Notes: generated by a model from the letters alone, not told the origin. 64,000 bases of DNA from Gaertneriomyces semiglobifer (GCA_025558075.1 JAHLKF010000004.1:496001-560000); one strand, 5' to 3'. Shown: positions 15,267-26,528, numbered from the stretch's first letter. Made by a program: numbers and translations.

Positions 15267-16517
15267 ATGACTCGAGAATTGGAATGTCTTTCTCTCGTTC
15301 CTCATCCTTACAAAGGACGTGCTTATGTCGTAACGCGGCCACTTCGAAGAGGGGACGTCGCTCTGCGGGCCAAGCCGTATGCCGCTATTCCAGACAGCAT
15401 GTCAAGGCGAAAATGTTGTACGTATTGCCTTTCCATTTCGGATCATCAAGACGAGAATGGCGTTCACGCAGATCTGCCACTTAGTTGCGAAAAGTGCCGC
15501 CAGACGTTTTACTGCTCCCGACGGTGCGCTGATGCAGACTGGGAGCAATACCATTCCGTGGAATGCAGCATGTTGAAAGACCTTTTCCAGGGACATTCTC
15601 CCCCAAAACAGTCCAAACCCGGAGAAGAGATACCCATACCAAACGGCTGCGGATTTGACAACTACACGCTGGATTACGCATGGGCCGTTATGCGCATCCT
15701 CACGCGACGGGTTCGCGAGCAGCGAAATGAGACGGCCGAAAAGCCTTCGCAGGACTGCTGCGACACACAGGATGCAATCTCTTCGTGTACCTTTGAAGAT
15801 ATCTGGGCGCTATGCACGAACATGTCTTCGTTTTCCTCTGCAAAGCTTGCCGAATTCAAGGCCGTAGCGCGGCACTTATGCTCATTCGTGCGACTTCATC
15901 TACTTCCGATACTTGGCCTACCGGCATCGGCGGAGGCTACCATTTTACCACCACCGGATGATGAACCTGTGCCTGATTTGGAGACACCGCTAGAACAGTC
16001 CTTGCTGTCACTCATCTGTAAGGAAGAGTGCAATTCCTTCGGGCTGTACACTTTCAAATACGAAGGTCCTACGGTCCCGCGTCAAGGATATGGCCTAGCA
16101 GTGTATCCGCTTGCAGCTTTTTTCAACCATTCTTGCTCGCCGAATATTGGGCATGTGACCATAAATCATGGGCCAAAGGCTACCAGACCGTTGAGAGGGC
16201 CAGAGATGGTGTTCTATGCTATCAGCGACGTTGCTGAAGGAGAAGAGGCGGTAATCTCGTACGTGGCTTTGGAGCCAGCATCGGAAGACAATGGCGTGGC
16301 TCGGAGGCAGAGGTTAGAGGAGCATTTTCACTTCAAGTGCGACTGCGCACGCTGTGAGCAGGAGCAAAAGGGGGATGCGATGAACAATTGTTCGCTAAGC
16401 AGGCATTTCTGCGGCACCGATGGCTGTCAGGGATGGTATGTGCCGACGCGCTTAAAGGACGGTGATGAGGCTTCCGAGTGGGTGTGCGAGGCATGCCACC
16501 GCATTCGGCGCGTCTAA
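15267..16517 (+). CDS. SET and MYND domain protein (SMYD-like lysine methyltransferase)
   Basis: Intronless, 416 residues from the ATG at 15267 (MTRELECLSL); an in-frame ATG at 14991 would extend it. Order: a SET-N part (KGRAYVVTRPLRRGDVALR), a MYND zinc finger with CCTYC...CEKC...YCSRRCADADW...HSVEC, a long helical insert, then the catalytic SET core FFNHSCSPNIGHV and DVAEGEEAVISYV, and a cysteine-rich post-SET CDCARCEQ, with further Cys pairs CGTDGCQ and CEAC near the end that complete the C-terminal zinc site. All motifs expected for S-adenosylmethionine binding are present. SMYD proteins methylate histone or cytosolic lysines; the substrate here is unknown. Convergent with the LanC-like gene, with only about 100 bp between stops. 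Confidence 0.92.
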   Translation: MTRELECLSLVPHPYKGRAYVVTRPLRRGDVALRAKPYAAIPDSMSRRKCCTYCLSISDHQDENGVHADLPLSCEKCRQTFYCSRRCADADWEQYHSVECSMLKDLFQGHSPPKQSKPGEEIPIPNGCGFDNYTLDYAWAVMRILTRRVREQRNETAEKPSQDCCDTQDAISSCTFEDIWALCTNMSSFSSAKLAEFKAVARHLCSFVRLHLLPILGLPASAEATILPPPDDEPVPDLETPLEQSLLSLICKEECNSFGLYTFKYEGPTVPRQGYGLAVYPLAAFFNHSCSPNIGHVTINHGPKATRPLRGPEMVFYAISDVAEGEEAVISYVALEPASEDNGVARRQRLEEHFHFKCDCARCEQEQKGDAMNNCSLSRHFCGTDGCQGWYVPTRLKDGDEASEWVCEACHRIRRV

Positions 16518-16621
16518 CCATTGTAGAACTTGCCTAAAACCGAGACACCTTCTATGTTATTCTCTATGTGAATCAAACGAATAAATAATCATCTATTTAC
16601 ACCGAGCGGTGAGCCTTTAAC

Positions 16622-18249
16622 TTATGCCTCCACGTCTTCAATCATCACATCCGAGAAACCGGGGAACCCTAAAAATTCACCCTTGTCCCAGCAGCACATT
16701 TCCAGGTAGAGATGTGCGATTCCTGCTGTACCTTCAAACAACCCGTGCCCAGATAAGCCAGTTGCGCCATGTGCAGTTTCCCAATTCTCGCATGCTTTTG
16801 CAAATATGAGAGCTCGCTTCCAGAAGACCGAATCGTTAGTCAAGCTGTATAGTGTCAAGAACAGGTATGTGTTTCCAGCCACGCCATTTGCTAGGCCTAC
16901 CAATGCAAAAATGTCAGAACGGTGATAGAGCAAGTCGAGACCGATTTAGTCTCACCTGTGCCGGCCTTTGTAAGTCCGCGTTCCCACACAGCGTCGGCGG
17001 CGTGCTTGGCACACTCCAAAACTTCAACATTGCCCCAAAGCTCGTAAGCCCTGCAAAGGCAAAGCGCGATACCGCTAGCACCAAAGCTCCAGTCATTTCG
17101 TTCCAGCCACGGGTACATATTGGGTGATGTTGCGGTTGCTTCTGTTGGCCTCAGGCGGAAGCCGTTGTTCCGCAGCCTGCTCTGAACAACGAAGCGGAGT
17201 GCTTGCTTCAGCGTTTCTTCACCCTTTCCCTCATTGAACGCTGGGATACTCATACACATCTCAAGGCCTCCAGCCAAACCATGCGCGGCACCCATGTACC
17301 GCTCCATGAACCACTGCCATACAAGCGGCGATTCAACAAATGAAGGCCTTTTGGCCTGAGAGCGGGAAGCTGACAGATAGTAAGGTTGATCAGCGCCGGC
17401 TTGACCGTCGCTGACAACGCACTGAAACACTTCCTTCAACAAGTCGTCTGTGATCCATTGACTGCAGTCCGGTGCGTACCGCCGCGCATACATTGCAGCG
17501 TATAGATAACCAAGTCTCCCAAAAGTAAGATCATGTGAGGTCCTTGGAGAAAAAGCAATGGATTTCAAATTCATCAGGCGTTGTGAGCACTCGGTCGCTT
17601 TGTCCTCCTTCTGGCTGTTGTGGTATACTGGAGCGAATTCAGGTCATATTCCGAGCTAACACAGCGCCTGCGACACCCTGCTCTTACCTACAACTCCAGT
17701 AGCCCAGACGCCCGACTGGCCCCTGAGATACCCAACATTATACAATGGAACTGAGGCGCTGGTGAGAAATTGCGTACAACCTTGGACTGCAGCGTCCATG
17801 TACCGTTCCGCGAGCTCCAAAGCCGGAACACCAACAACTGCTACATCTGGTGCGAGCTCATGCAACCTCAGGAAAAGACGTGCAATTCCTGCGTTTCCAC
17901 GATAAACATCCCACTCTGCCAAATTAGCTGCTGGATCCACTTCGCGAGCGATCTTTTCACAAAGTTCCAACGCGACTTGACGAAGATGTTCCAGCGTCTC
18001 TGGCGACTCACAAGCAACACCAGTCAGGTCCTGATCTCCTATATGCGGGTTTTCATAGTACGTTCGGTCTTCATTCGTTGCTACTTGCGGAGTTTCCGTT
18101 TCTTCAGTCTTAATGTCGGTTGCATTCGGGTCAATGGTATCAACCTCCATTCCGTGCGGTTCACTCTTGACACAGTCGTTACTCGCCTGGGCGTTCCCAG
18201 AGGCTTCGGACTTCATAGCCGCCTTGTCACCGTCCAGTTCCTTGGCCAT
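16622..18249 (-). CDS. LanC-like protein (LANCL) lacking the zinc ligands
   Basis: Exons 18249-17688, 17627-16956 and 16896-16622 give 502 residues. After a disordered acidic N-terminus, the repeated LanC motifs appear in order: RGNAGIARLFL, RGQSGVWA, GRLGYLYAA, GAAHGLAGGLEM, WSFGASGIALCLC, GLANGVAGNTYLFL and LFEGTAGIAHLYL, which fit the seven-fold toroid. In eukaryotic LANCL proteins zinc is held by Cys and His in WCHG and GLCHG. Here these are W-S-F-G and G-L-A-N-G, so both cysteines and the histidine are gone, while the GAAHG histidine is kept. LANCL enzymes add glutathione to dehydroamino acids; this copy is probably not a zinc enzyme and may be a scaffold or sensor. The gene is otherwise intact, so it is not a pseudogene by sequence. 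Head-to-head with LEU2. Confidence 0.9.
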
Positions 18250-18510
18250 CGCTGCAAGCGTCGCGAACTAAGAACTGGAAATTGTGTGTCGAAACTGCGA
18301 CGAGTGTTAGGGCAGTTGATTGATAACGCAAATTACAGGTCTGACGCATATTTAAATCAATAACCACAATCTATCTAGGGTTAGATCGTCCTGATGAGGC
18401 CTGGCATCTTCCCCTCGGCAACTCAGTTAGATCACCTTTGAAGTACGTGTGAACAGAGAAGGCTTCATCGGATCTACTACACAGAGACTCCACAGGGCCC
18501 TGCAACAGAT

Positions 18511-19829
18511 ATGGGAGCTCAGAAAGCAACGATTGTCCTGCTGCCCGGCGACGGGATCGGTCCCGAGATTGTCGCCGAGGCGCGCAAGATCCTCGAAATC
18601 GTGGACGAGGTGCGCTCCAAAGTGACGGGAGTTTCGTTCGAATTCAAAGAGGAACTTATTGGTGGATGTGCTATTGATGCCACTGGTAGGTGACGTTCTG
18701 AGGGCAGAAAGTTTAAAATGGAGAACTGAGGCCAGGTGATAGGGTCGCCATTTCCGGATCAAACCTTAGCATCGTGTAAATCTGCAGCGGGCATTCTCCT
18801 TGGAGCTGTGGGAGGGCCTCAATGGCCAAGGCCTGCCACGGCGGACAGCCCGCATCCGCCACGCCCGGAAGCAGGACTTTTGAAGCTGCGCAAGGATTTG
18901 AATCTTTTCGCGAATATCCGACCCTGCTTATTTCCAGGAAAGTCACTGCTGAAGCACTCCCCTTTGAAGGAGGAAATTGTCGAAGGATGCAGTTTCACAG
19001 TCGTACGCGAGTTGACTGGCGGTATCTACTTTGGTCGCCGACAAGAGGAGACTAATGGTGTTGGTAAGTTGTGCAAGCTTTCCTATCCACGTGAGTATCG
19101 TGCGCAATAAACACACCTTCGCATTGGAATAGCATGGGACACAATGGAGTACTCTGTCGAAGAGATCCAACGTATAACCCGCATAGCCGGCAACCTTGCT
19201 CTCCTTCATAATCCCCCTCTTCCCATCACCTCAATCGACAAAGCCAACGTATTGGCGACGTCACGTCTCTGGCGCAGGGTTGTTACGGAAACCTTAGAGA
19301 AGGAATTTCCTACCGTCAAGCTATATCATAATCTTGTTGACAGCGCCGCAATGGTCATGGTGAAGGACCCGCGCAAGCTCAATGGTGTCGTATTAACCGA
19401 GAACATGTTTGGCGACATTTTGAGTGATGAGGCAAGCGTTATCCCCGGCAGTCTCGGTCTGCTACCAAGTGCCAGTCTCAGTGGATGGGGTGGCAAGAAC
19501 GTTGGAGTATATGAGCCGATTCACGGGAGTGCTCCAGACATCGCTGGGCAGGGTAAGAACATCAAGTCATCTGTCTGTCTGTCTGCCGACTACAATACTA
19601 ATTGCTTTCTCCAGGAATTGCTAACCCAATTGGAACTATTCTTTCGGCGGCGTTGCTGCTTGAATACTCACTGGGTTTAATCCCCGAGGCTCGTGCTATA
19701 GAGGCCGCAGTTGCTCATGTTCTGGATCAGGAAGGGTTACGCACGAAGGATTTGGGCGGCGAGACGACGACTTCACAGATGGGACAAGCAATTGCAAAGG
19801 CTGTTAGAAGCGAACTTGTCAAATTATAA
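18511..19829 (+). CDS. LEU2: 3-isopropylmalate dehydrogenase (leucine biosynthesis)
   Basis: Exons 18511-18685, 18743-19063, 19133-19552 and 19615-19829 give 376 residues. It oxidises and decarboxylates 3-isopropylmalate with NAD+ to 2-ketoisocaproate. Visible signatures: [12 protein letters not shown] at the N-terminus, GAVGGPQW, the substrate arginines in [13 protein letters not shown] and [23 protein letters not shown], and the metal/NAD signature [25 protein letters not shown], then the NAD-binding [26 protein letters not shown]. The third intron interrupts AGQ|GIANP. The length matches the family. No mitochondrial leader is present, so the enzyme is cytosolic as in yeast. The LanC-like gene starts 261 bp away on the opposite strand. 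A CTGT tandem tract lies inside intron 3. Confidence 0.97.
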
Positions 19830-20353
19830 ATGGATGCAGACGCCTCACCATTTCACGTGCCAGTCCACCGTTGCTTCCGCTCGCGGTCATGAACGCGTAT
19901 ATCTTCCTGATCATGCAAGACGAACTTGCTAAAGACTATGGCTGCAATCGCCTGACACACCCCAATCGCCTGACACACCCCAACTTGGCATGTCGCACTG
20001 CGGATATCTTTGCAGACACGGTGACGGGTAGAAATTCTACATTACTGCTAGCATTGTTTGCATTCTCCTCATTTCCCAGTACCTTTCCACGAAGTATAGA
20101 GGCAGATAGGGATAGGGTGATAACATTTCGTGTATAGTGTATCGGCAGACGATCAACAGTAAAAAGTTACCCGTAACGGGGAGGGCTTATCAGGAGCTGA
20201 CTCTGTAAAACCTTGATTCGCGAGCATGGGACACGTTTCAACGTATTTTAGATTACTGCTACCTGTGCAGTGCTGCACGCGCATTATAATGTGTACTCCA
20301 AAAGGAACCATATGTACATAACTGTTTCTTGACCCGACAAAACTCACACTCCC
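19830..20353. other. Intergenic region between convergent LEU2 and VPS9 genes
   Basis: About 520 bp of 3' flanking sequence for both genes. It contains a short perfect tandem repeat (see separate entry) and A/T-rich tracts that could hold polyadenylation sites. No gene recognised. Confidence 0.4.
19948..19982. repeat. Two tandem copies of a 17-bp unit
   Basis: The unit CGCCTGACACACCCCAA occurs twice head to tail, separated by a T, just downstream of the LEU2 stop. Probably a simple local duplication in the 3' UTR; no function is claimed. Confidence 0.6.
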
Positions 20354-22063
20354 TCAAAGCAAACTCTCCGAACTTGCGGCACTTTCAAATTCTTTCGCAT
20401 GGTTCTGCTTCTGCTGTGCATCAGGTAGCTCGGTGCTGGATTCGGGGTTCGGTGGAGAGCTTTTTTCAGGCGCATCAGTCACCGGGGATGCGTCAGTGGA
20501 GGCATGGTCCTCGACTACAAGAGGCGCCGCTGGCTCCTCCACTGGCTCCTCGGCGATGTTTATTAGAGTTCCAGTTGTCGTTTGCTCTCGGTGCTTCTTG
20601 TCCTCTTCCATACTTGATAAACTTAGTGCCATCGCGAGCTGTAGTTCATAGTCCTCCATCTCCGCTTGAGACCGGGCGGGTGGCTGATCTGGCCTGATTG
20701 GCGGACTCAAAGATTCGACCGGAATCATAGGAGAAGGCTCCATTAGCCACGGCTTGGTATGATCAGCCTCTCCACGCGTTCGAATGTTCCCCGGATACAT
20801 AGAGCCGTCGAAGTTTTCATGTCTTCCGCGACGCGGAGGTAATGGCGGACCATTGTGGCGATCCTCTTCATCATCACTGTTTGTCGAAAGTTGATTGACG
20901 AGTCCGTCGACCTTCCCTGCTGCGGTCTCACCAAATATTTTGGCTTCCCTTATCAATGTGTTGAAGAATCCAGATGTCGATGAGTATACTTTGGACGCAA
21001 GTTGAGAGACTTGCGGTACCGGCCCATTTTCGTTTCTTGGGGATGAGGTCGACGAACTAGAGCCAAATCCCTCTGGTCTAGGTGGTAACTCTCGCGGCAC
21101 TCCATACTGCAACTTCTCCTGATCCGATAGTGTCAAACTCTTCGGTGTCATGTTATATATGAAACTGACGGCGCTCATCAGGTTCGTTAAACAAAACTGG
21201 TTTTCTCCTTTCTCCAGCTCAGCCTGATTCCGAAATCGCATAATATACTTGATGTTGCTGATAAGATTTGGCGGGTTCGCGCGGATAATAGTGAGGATGA
21301 GCGATGGTAAGAGGTGATCGTTGCCCGCATTTTCCAGGGATGCTTTACGAATGAGGTCAACAACCAATTGAGTGGTGTTGTGGAGAATGATAAGTTTATC
21401 ACGCGGTGCACGGAAGCCGTTGACTTTTAACAACTCTGCTTGTGCTACTTCCAGCGTGTGGTGAAATGAGAATGGCAGGTCCAAGTGATGTTCCTGCAAA
21501 GCAATACAATGTCAAGATTCGGCCGATCACCCAATGCTGCTGGCGGTGGCGTACCTGCACCCACTGAAAGCCCTCAACCTTTTTAGCCAAGTGGGTACTC
21601 ATTTTAACATCATCTGTACCTGGACCACCGAATACTTGATCGAAAATGTTCATCATAATGAGCTGAAGTCATAAGTGAGCATCGAGGAGCCGTCATAAGA
21701 ATCAAGCATCATTACCTTTTCCCAACCCTCTCGAATGTTATCCAGCTCTGCGTCATCGCTTACTTCCGCAAACAGACTATTCTACTAAACCATTAGCTTG
21801 CATGCCGCTGCAGCACCTTATTTGCACACAAACCTGGAGAGACTCGCCGTAGATGAAGTGTAAGAAGCTAGAAACCATTTTACGCTGTTGCATAATTGGT
21901 CTCTTCTCCGAGGTAAAGCGTTGCAAGAACCTGGAGCAAAAGCCACCGTCAGCGTTCGCAGCTTTGTAGACCTACCACATACAACATACGCTTTAAAATG
22001 GTTCATCAGAGGCACGGCTTCAGTCTGCCGAAGCGTATTGAGAAAATGCTCGTAGTCTACCAT
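20354..22063 (-). CDS. VPS9-domain Rab5-type guanine nucleotide exchange factor with UIM
   Basis: Exons 22063-21990, 21930-21834, 21781-21716, 21662-21555 and 21493-20354 give 494 residues. The N-terminal 280 residues form a helical bundle plus VPS9 domain as in Rabex-5 and yeast Vps9: FLHFIYGESLQ, FGGPGTDDVKMSTHLAKK, the core ADHLLP-like segment NDHLLPSLILTIIRANPPNLISNIKYI, and FCLTNLMSAVSFIYNM with the catalytic Asn/Tyr region. The VPS9 domain activates Rab5/Vps21 on early endosomes. The C-terminal half is disordered and Pro/Ser-rich, with a ubiquitin-interacting motif DYELQLAMALSLSSME near residue 395. Yeast Vps9 uses a CUE domain for ubiquitin instead, so the ubiquitin module differs. The start ATG (22063) begins MVDYEHFLNTL. 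Confidence 0.9.
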
Positions 22064-22614
22064 GATTCTGATCGATTCGGTAGATTCTTGCAGAGTGTCC
22101 TGGTTTGTCAAGTATGATTACAGAGAAGTAACTACGATATTCAGCGGGAAATTAAGCGCCGAACGGATAAGTGGCAGGAGAAAGAGCGGGAGACCGTAAT
22201 CCGTGGAACCGTCGGGGATTCGAGCCTTCGTTCGTCGACCAGGTCGCAACCCAAACCTTAAGCGCCAAGCTACGAGAAAAGCGGGTTGCTGGTGTTGATC
22301 CACGCGTGTTCTGACGGAGGTGTGTCCAAACGTGAACTTTCCGACAACAACAAGCAAAAGCTATTCCCGTTTCCAGCTACTGTTCGGCTACGCACTCAGC
22401 CTACAAAGTTTACGCTCGACCATCGGCATTGAGCTGTACACTGAGCTCTGAAGGGTAGAGGCCCCAGCAACACTCGTGAAGCACCTAGGGCTTGAAAGCT
22501 TCCGCTGGCACGACAGCGCTAAAGACGGCGGACATACCCACATTGAGAACGACACCAGGCTGAACTTCTATCCCGGCCTCCCGAAAATAATCAGTTACGA
22601 GTTACATATAACCA
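22064..22614. other. Intergenic divergent region (VPS9 / Gag1-like)
   Basis: About 550 bp upstream of two divergent genes. A segment near 22205-22280 contains GGATTCGAGCC, close to a tRNA B box on the minus strand, but no proper cloverleaf can be drawn. No other feature recognised. Confidence 0.35.
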
Positions 22615-23075
22615 ATGGACGGAACGGAACGGAATGGCCAGAGCGGGATAGAGCCGTCAAGCAACGGTCCCGGCATGAAGTCGGATGAAGAGCTCGGCGT
22701 CGGGGTTTCAACTTGGGAACGAAGACGAGCAGAGTGGACTCGAGGACATCAGCCGTATGCGGCTACGGCATCGCTATCTTCTACGGACCGATTCAAAAAT
22801 AACCCATCATTAGCGGAGGTAAATGTTTCTCACTATGACGCTATATATCGATCGTTGATGGAAGGACGACGATTTGCCAATCCGGTACCGTTGCCTTTTG
22901 TGGTCGCCGTACTGGTATGTATTACTCGGTTTCGTGTTGCTGTATATCATTGTTTTCTGACTGACTTGTGTGATAGATCAATGGCTGGAAGCGAGAAGGA
23001 CTATGGGATCCCTCGACGGGCATAGGAAGCAATCTCGGGGGACCACCGCCAGGTCCGTGGAATGGTGTCCGATAG
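22615..23075 (+). CDS. Small protein with Gag1-like clamp (DUF4050) domain
   Basis: Two exons (22615-22914, 22977-23075) give 132 residues. The pattern STWERRRAEWTRG, then YDAIYRSLMEGRRFANPVPL, then VVAVLINGWKREGLWDP is that of the fungal domain once called DUF4050, now the Gag1-like clamp domain, named after a fission yeast protein involved in amino-acid-permease control. Splicing joins VVAVL to INGWKREGLW, restoring the conserved L-x-x-GW-x-x-EG-W core that no single frame contains. The start could be the ATG at 22615 or at 22675 (MKSDEELG). Molecular function in this organism is not known. Tail-to-tail with NOP53, about 170 bp between stops. Confidence 0.72.
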
Positions 23076-23244
23076 CCACTATGCAATGTACATATGTTCC
23101 GGAAAGCAAACGTCGAACAAGCATTTGTTCGCCAACACTACAAACATGAACTAAAGGCGGCTCCTCGGATGAAGAGCCATCAGGAACAGTCACGCGGCAG
23201 GATGCGTGTACGAAGCCCTCGCAAGTAAAACCAAAAAGTCCTTA

Positions 23245-24650
23245 TTACTTGAAGCGCTTATAATCATGCGTTTCAACCTCCTTCCGTCTAAATTTCAATC
23301 TTTTTCCGACCGGCACCCGGGCTTCGACAAGCGCTCGCTTCTGCAAAGACACGAAGCGCTCGCGGAAGAGATTTCCTTCCGGGGCTAATTCACGGAGTGA
23401 ATCGGGTAGCGTCTCTGTTAATGATACGTCCGTCGGTAAGGGCTTGAAACTAGAACAAAGTGTGAGTTTTGTGAGGGGCAGATACGAAATAACGATATTT
23501 AAATACTCACTGATGTGGTCCTAATCGCCCCGGATCGGCTTTAGCCTTCTCAGCCAGCTTCTGCGCTCGCTCTGCTGCCTTCTGCTCCTTCTCCCGCTCT
23601 TCCTTCGTGATGATCTTTTTAATTTCCCCAAGACGGTTTATTTGCTTCTCTAATTTCTTTTGCTCAACGCGCGCCATTTCCTCCCGCTTCTGCTCAGCAA
23701 GACGCTGCTCTCTGTTGCGCTGTGCCCGAGTTTTCCGATCTGCTGAAACAGACGCAGTATGCGCCAAACCATCTTCATCGACTTCTTCAGTTGGTTCTGC
23801 ATCCGACTCTTCCTCTTCATCGTCTGACGGGAAAAAAGTCTCGTCATCGATGGCATCCAGCTCGGGCGGATAAGTAAGCTTCAGCCGCGTTCCCTCCTTC
23901 TCCTCCTCCTTCTTGACCTCTGCGTCCACGGCTTCTCGTAGTGCTGCCTGATGGTCTTCAAATGATGGATTATACGAGGCCCCTGGGGCAACAACTTCAA
24001 CCGCTGGGGCACTTTTTAGCACGGGCTCCGGAAGCTTCGGTTTCTTAGGGGCAACAGGCTTGGCAGGTGCAAGGTAATCATTGGGATCCTCTGTCTCTGC
24101 GGCTTCGGACCACACATCATATGCCTTCTGTTCCTTTTGAGTTACTATTTTCTGGGGTTGTGGTGGCGCAGTAGACAACTTCTTTGCAAGTTTCTCCACT
24201 TGTGCCGCAGTACTTTTTGAAACCTTTTTCGGCTTCTTCTCGGTAAGGTCTTTGATCAGCTTCACCGAGGACGCGGACTGACGTGACCTGACGGACTCAA
24301 TACTTGAATTCAGTGTCAAAACCTTATCTATTGTCAGTGTCTTATATTTTATTGTGTTTTTTCTAGAGAGTACGTCAGTTATGCTTGAAAAACGGTCCTG
24401 GAAGTTCAAATTGGCACACTTACTTTGGAGCTCCACCCTTGGTATCCACAGTAAACAGATCATCATTCTGCTGGTCAGTAATCCTTGCACCGCCTTCCCG
24501 AAGTTCGTTCCGTATCTCCTGCACACCTTCTTCAACATCCGTCACATCCACATTCTTCCTCCACGCCTTCTTGCCTTTCCGGGATGGTTTGGCCGCCTTT
24601 GGCTTCTTGCCGTCGTCGTTCAACGAGATGGTGGAACCCGTACCCGTCAT
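23245..24650 (-). CDS. NOP53: Ribosome biogenesis protein NOP53 (GLTSCR2 family)
   Basis: Exons 24650-24424, 24362-23511 and 23449-23245 give 427 residues. The N-terminal signature KGKKAWRKNVDVTDVEEGVQE is diagnostic. The middle is a highly charged Lys/Glu region, including EEESDAEPTEEVDEDG and Lys/Arg/Glu coiled coil QRNREQRLAEQKREE. The third exon supplies the conserved C-terminus: FKPLPTDVSLTETLPDSL followed by EGNLFRERFVSLQKRALVEAR. Nop53 is a nucleolar factor that recruits the exosome-associated helicase Mtr4 to pre-60S particles, and residues 50-80 would be the place for the AIM-type motif. The first ATG at 24650 gives MTGTGSTISL. Head-to-head with ATE1 with 244 bp between starts. Confidence 0.94.
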
Positions 24651-24894
24651 TGTCGGTCGCCGCTCTTCTAGACCAAGACAGACAGGACACTCCTCAAGGA
24701 CTGTAGAAGCCGTTTTCAGTCTCGTCGCTCGAAATCCCTGCAAAAAGTTGCTCGTCAAAAACAACTCAGAGAAACCCTACACCCACCGCGTACTTAATGG
24801 TTATCGATAAACTTAACCACAATTTCTCGCAGAATGTTACTCGTTCCCGGTTTCCTAGAGTCTTATTCTCGCAGTTCATTGCCCAGATTACTTT

Positions 24895-26528
24895 ATGAAC
24901 ATTCATCATACCATTATGGGAATGGCCCAGCCGGCGAGTCCTCGAACCACAAGCTTTCTGGCAGTGACGGGACAATCGCATTCACCGTGCGGTTACTGCC
25001 ACTCCAACGCGGACACTTCGGCGTCCATCGGCGCGTGGGCGTATGCCTTGACTGCATCTGACTACCAGCATTTACTCGACCGCGGCTGGCGACGATCCGG
25101 CAAGTATCTGTATAAGCCGAGGCTCAGCGAAACGTGCTGTCCGTGTTACACCATTCGATGCGATGTGAGCGCGTTCAAACCGACAAAGGGACAAAAAAAG
25201 GTCATAAAGAAAATGAAGGCGTGGTGTTCCAAAGGAAAGGGAAGGGTTGGTGGTTTAAGGGAGGAAGCGGACGATGACGAAGGCGCTGGTGGTGACGGAA
25301 GTGGCAGTGGAGACAAGATGGAGCAGCCAACGCGAAATGTACCAAGTGGACCGACACTGGTACGAGACGCCAACGAGCGGAAGAGCGGATACGAACAGAA
25401 TGTTAGCATGCTTACAGACCGGTATGCTGTTAGTACGCCGTTTAGTGCGTTCCTTTGCTAACTCCCTAGCAGTCAGCGTCCTTCATTAGAGTCAACAGAA
25501 AGGCGGCCCAAGAATAAACCACCAAAGCAGAATAAAAGCGGACAGCAACCAACGGATATCCTAGCGCTAATACGAGATGCGGAAGCAACGACAGAGGATG
25601 TACATACTCATCGAATGAAGGTTGGTGGCAAACGCGTAATGTTTGTTCACGCTACCGTCCAGACTGAACATATCCTCGTCAAGGTGGTGCTCACACGAGC
25701 TGATTTTCATGAAGATACATTCGCTCTCTTTTGTAAATATCAACAAATCATTCACAAAGACCCGCCCGAGAAATTGACCAAGAAGAAATACACTCACTTC
25801 CTTGTTGACACTCCGTTGATACCCGTCCCTGGCGGACCACGCACACCTGGACTCGGGTCTTTCCATCAGAAATACTATTTTGGAGATCAGCTTGCCGCAG
25901 TAGCAGTACTTGATATACTTCCAGGATGCATAAGTTCAGTGTATTTGATGTACGACCCGGATTACGCTTGGTTGAGCTTGGGAACGTACTCGGCGTTAAG
26001 AGAGGTGGGACTGGCCAAAATGTTGGATCTGCCCTACTACTACATGGGTATGGACCGCTGCATTCATCTTTGGGCCGATTGCGTGCTTAACTCTGCTGCA
26101 GGATATTACATACATAGCTGTTCGAAGATGCGGTACAAGGCGAACTTCAATCCATCCGATTTGCTATGTCCCAAAACATACGCGTGGGTACCAACGTCAG
26201 ACGCGATGCGAAAGCTTGACAAAAACAAAGCACCCGTGCTCTCATCTGGTAGTCAAGGTGTAAATGATGAGCTGGAGTTGTTCAGAGACCCAACGGGTGA
26301 AAATGTGCCGGACCACGAAATTGAAGAATTTCGCGCCTTTCATGAAGGTGTCTGGTGCCAAATCAAGGTGAGCAATGCAATCAAAAATCATGTCTCTTCT
26401 GGCTTTGGGTGTTGACGCTGTGTAACATCCAGGAAACTCCAGAATATGCCGCACTAAAGGAGGACATCAAAACGTTCTATGTGTTCGTCGGAGCAGATAT
26501 GTGTTTACGGACTGTTTTCGTGATGTAG
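24895..26528 (+). CDS. ATE1: Arginyl-tRNA--protein transferase (ATE1)
   Basis: Exons 24895-25421, 25473-26047, 26102-26367 and 26433-26528 give 487 residues. The enzyme transfers Arg from Arg-tRNA to N-terminal Asp/Glu (or oxidised Cys) of proteins, marking them for the N-degron pathway. Visible: CGYC (residues near 33-36) and CCPC near 82-85, the cysteine pairs that bind the regulatory Fe-S cluster; then TIRCDVSAFKPTKGQKKV; in the C-terminal domain LLVDTPL-like HFLVDTPLIP, FHQKYYFGDQLAAVAVLDILP, SSVYLMYDPDYAWLSLGTYSALRE and PYYYMGYYIHSCSKMRYK. The last motif is interrupted by an in-frame 54-nt intron without stops, so a naive translation shows an 18-residue insert. Other possible starts are ATGs at 24916 and 24922. 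Confidence 0.96.

Noticed and set aside
22190..22290. Possible tRNA gene on the minus strand (B-box-like GGCTCGAATCC)
   Set aside because: The T-arm stem does not pair, no A box of the form TRGCNNARNNGG lies at the right distance, and acceptor ends do not match.
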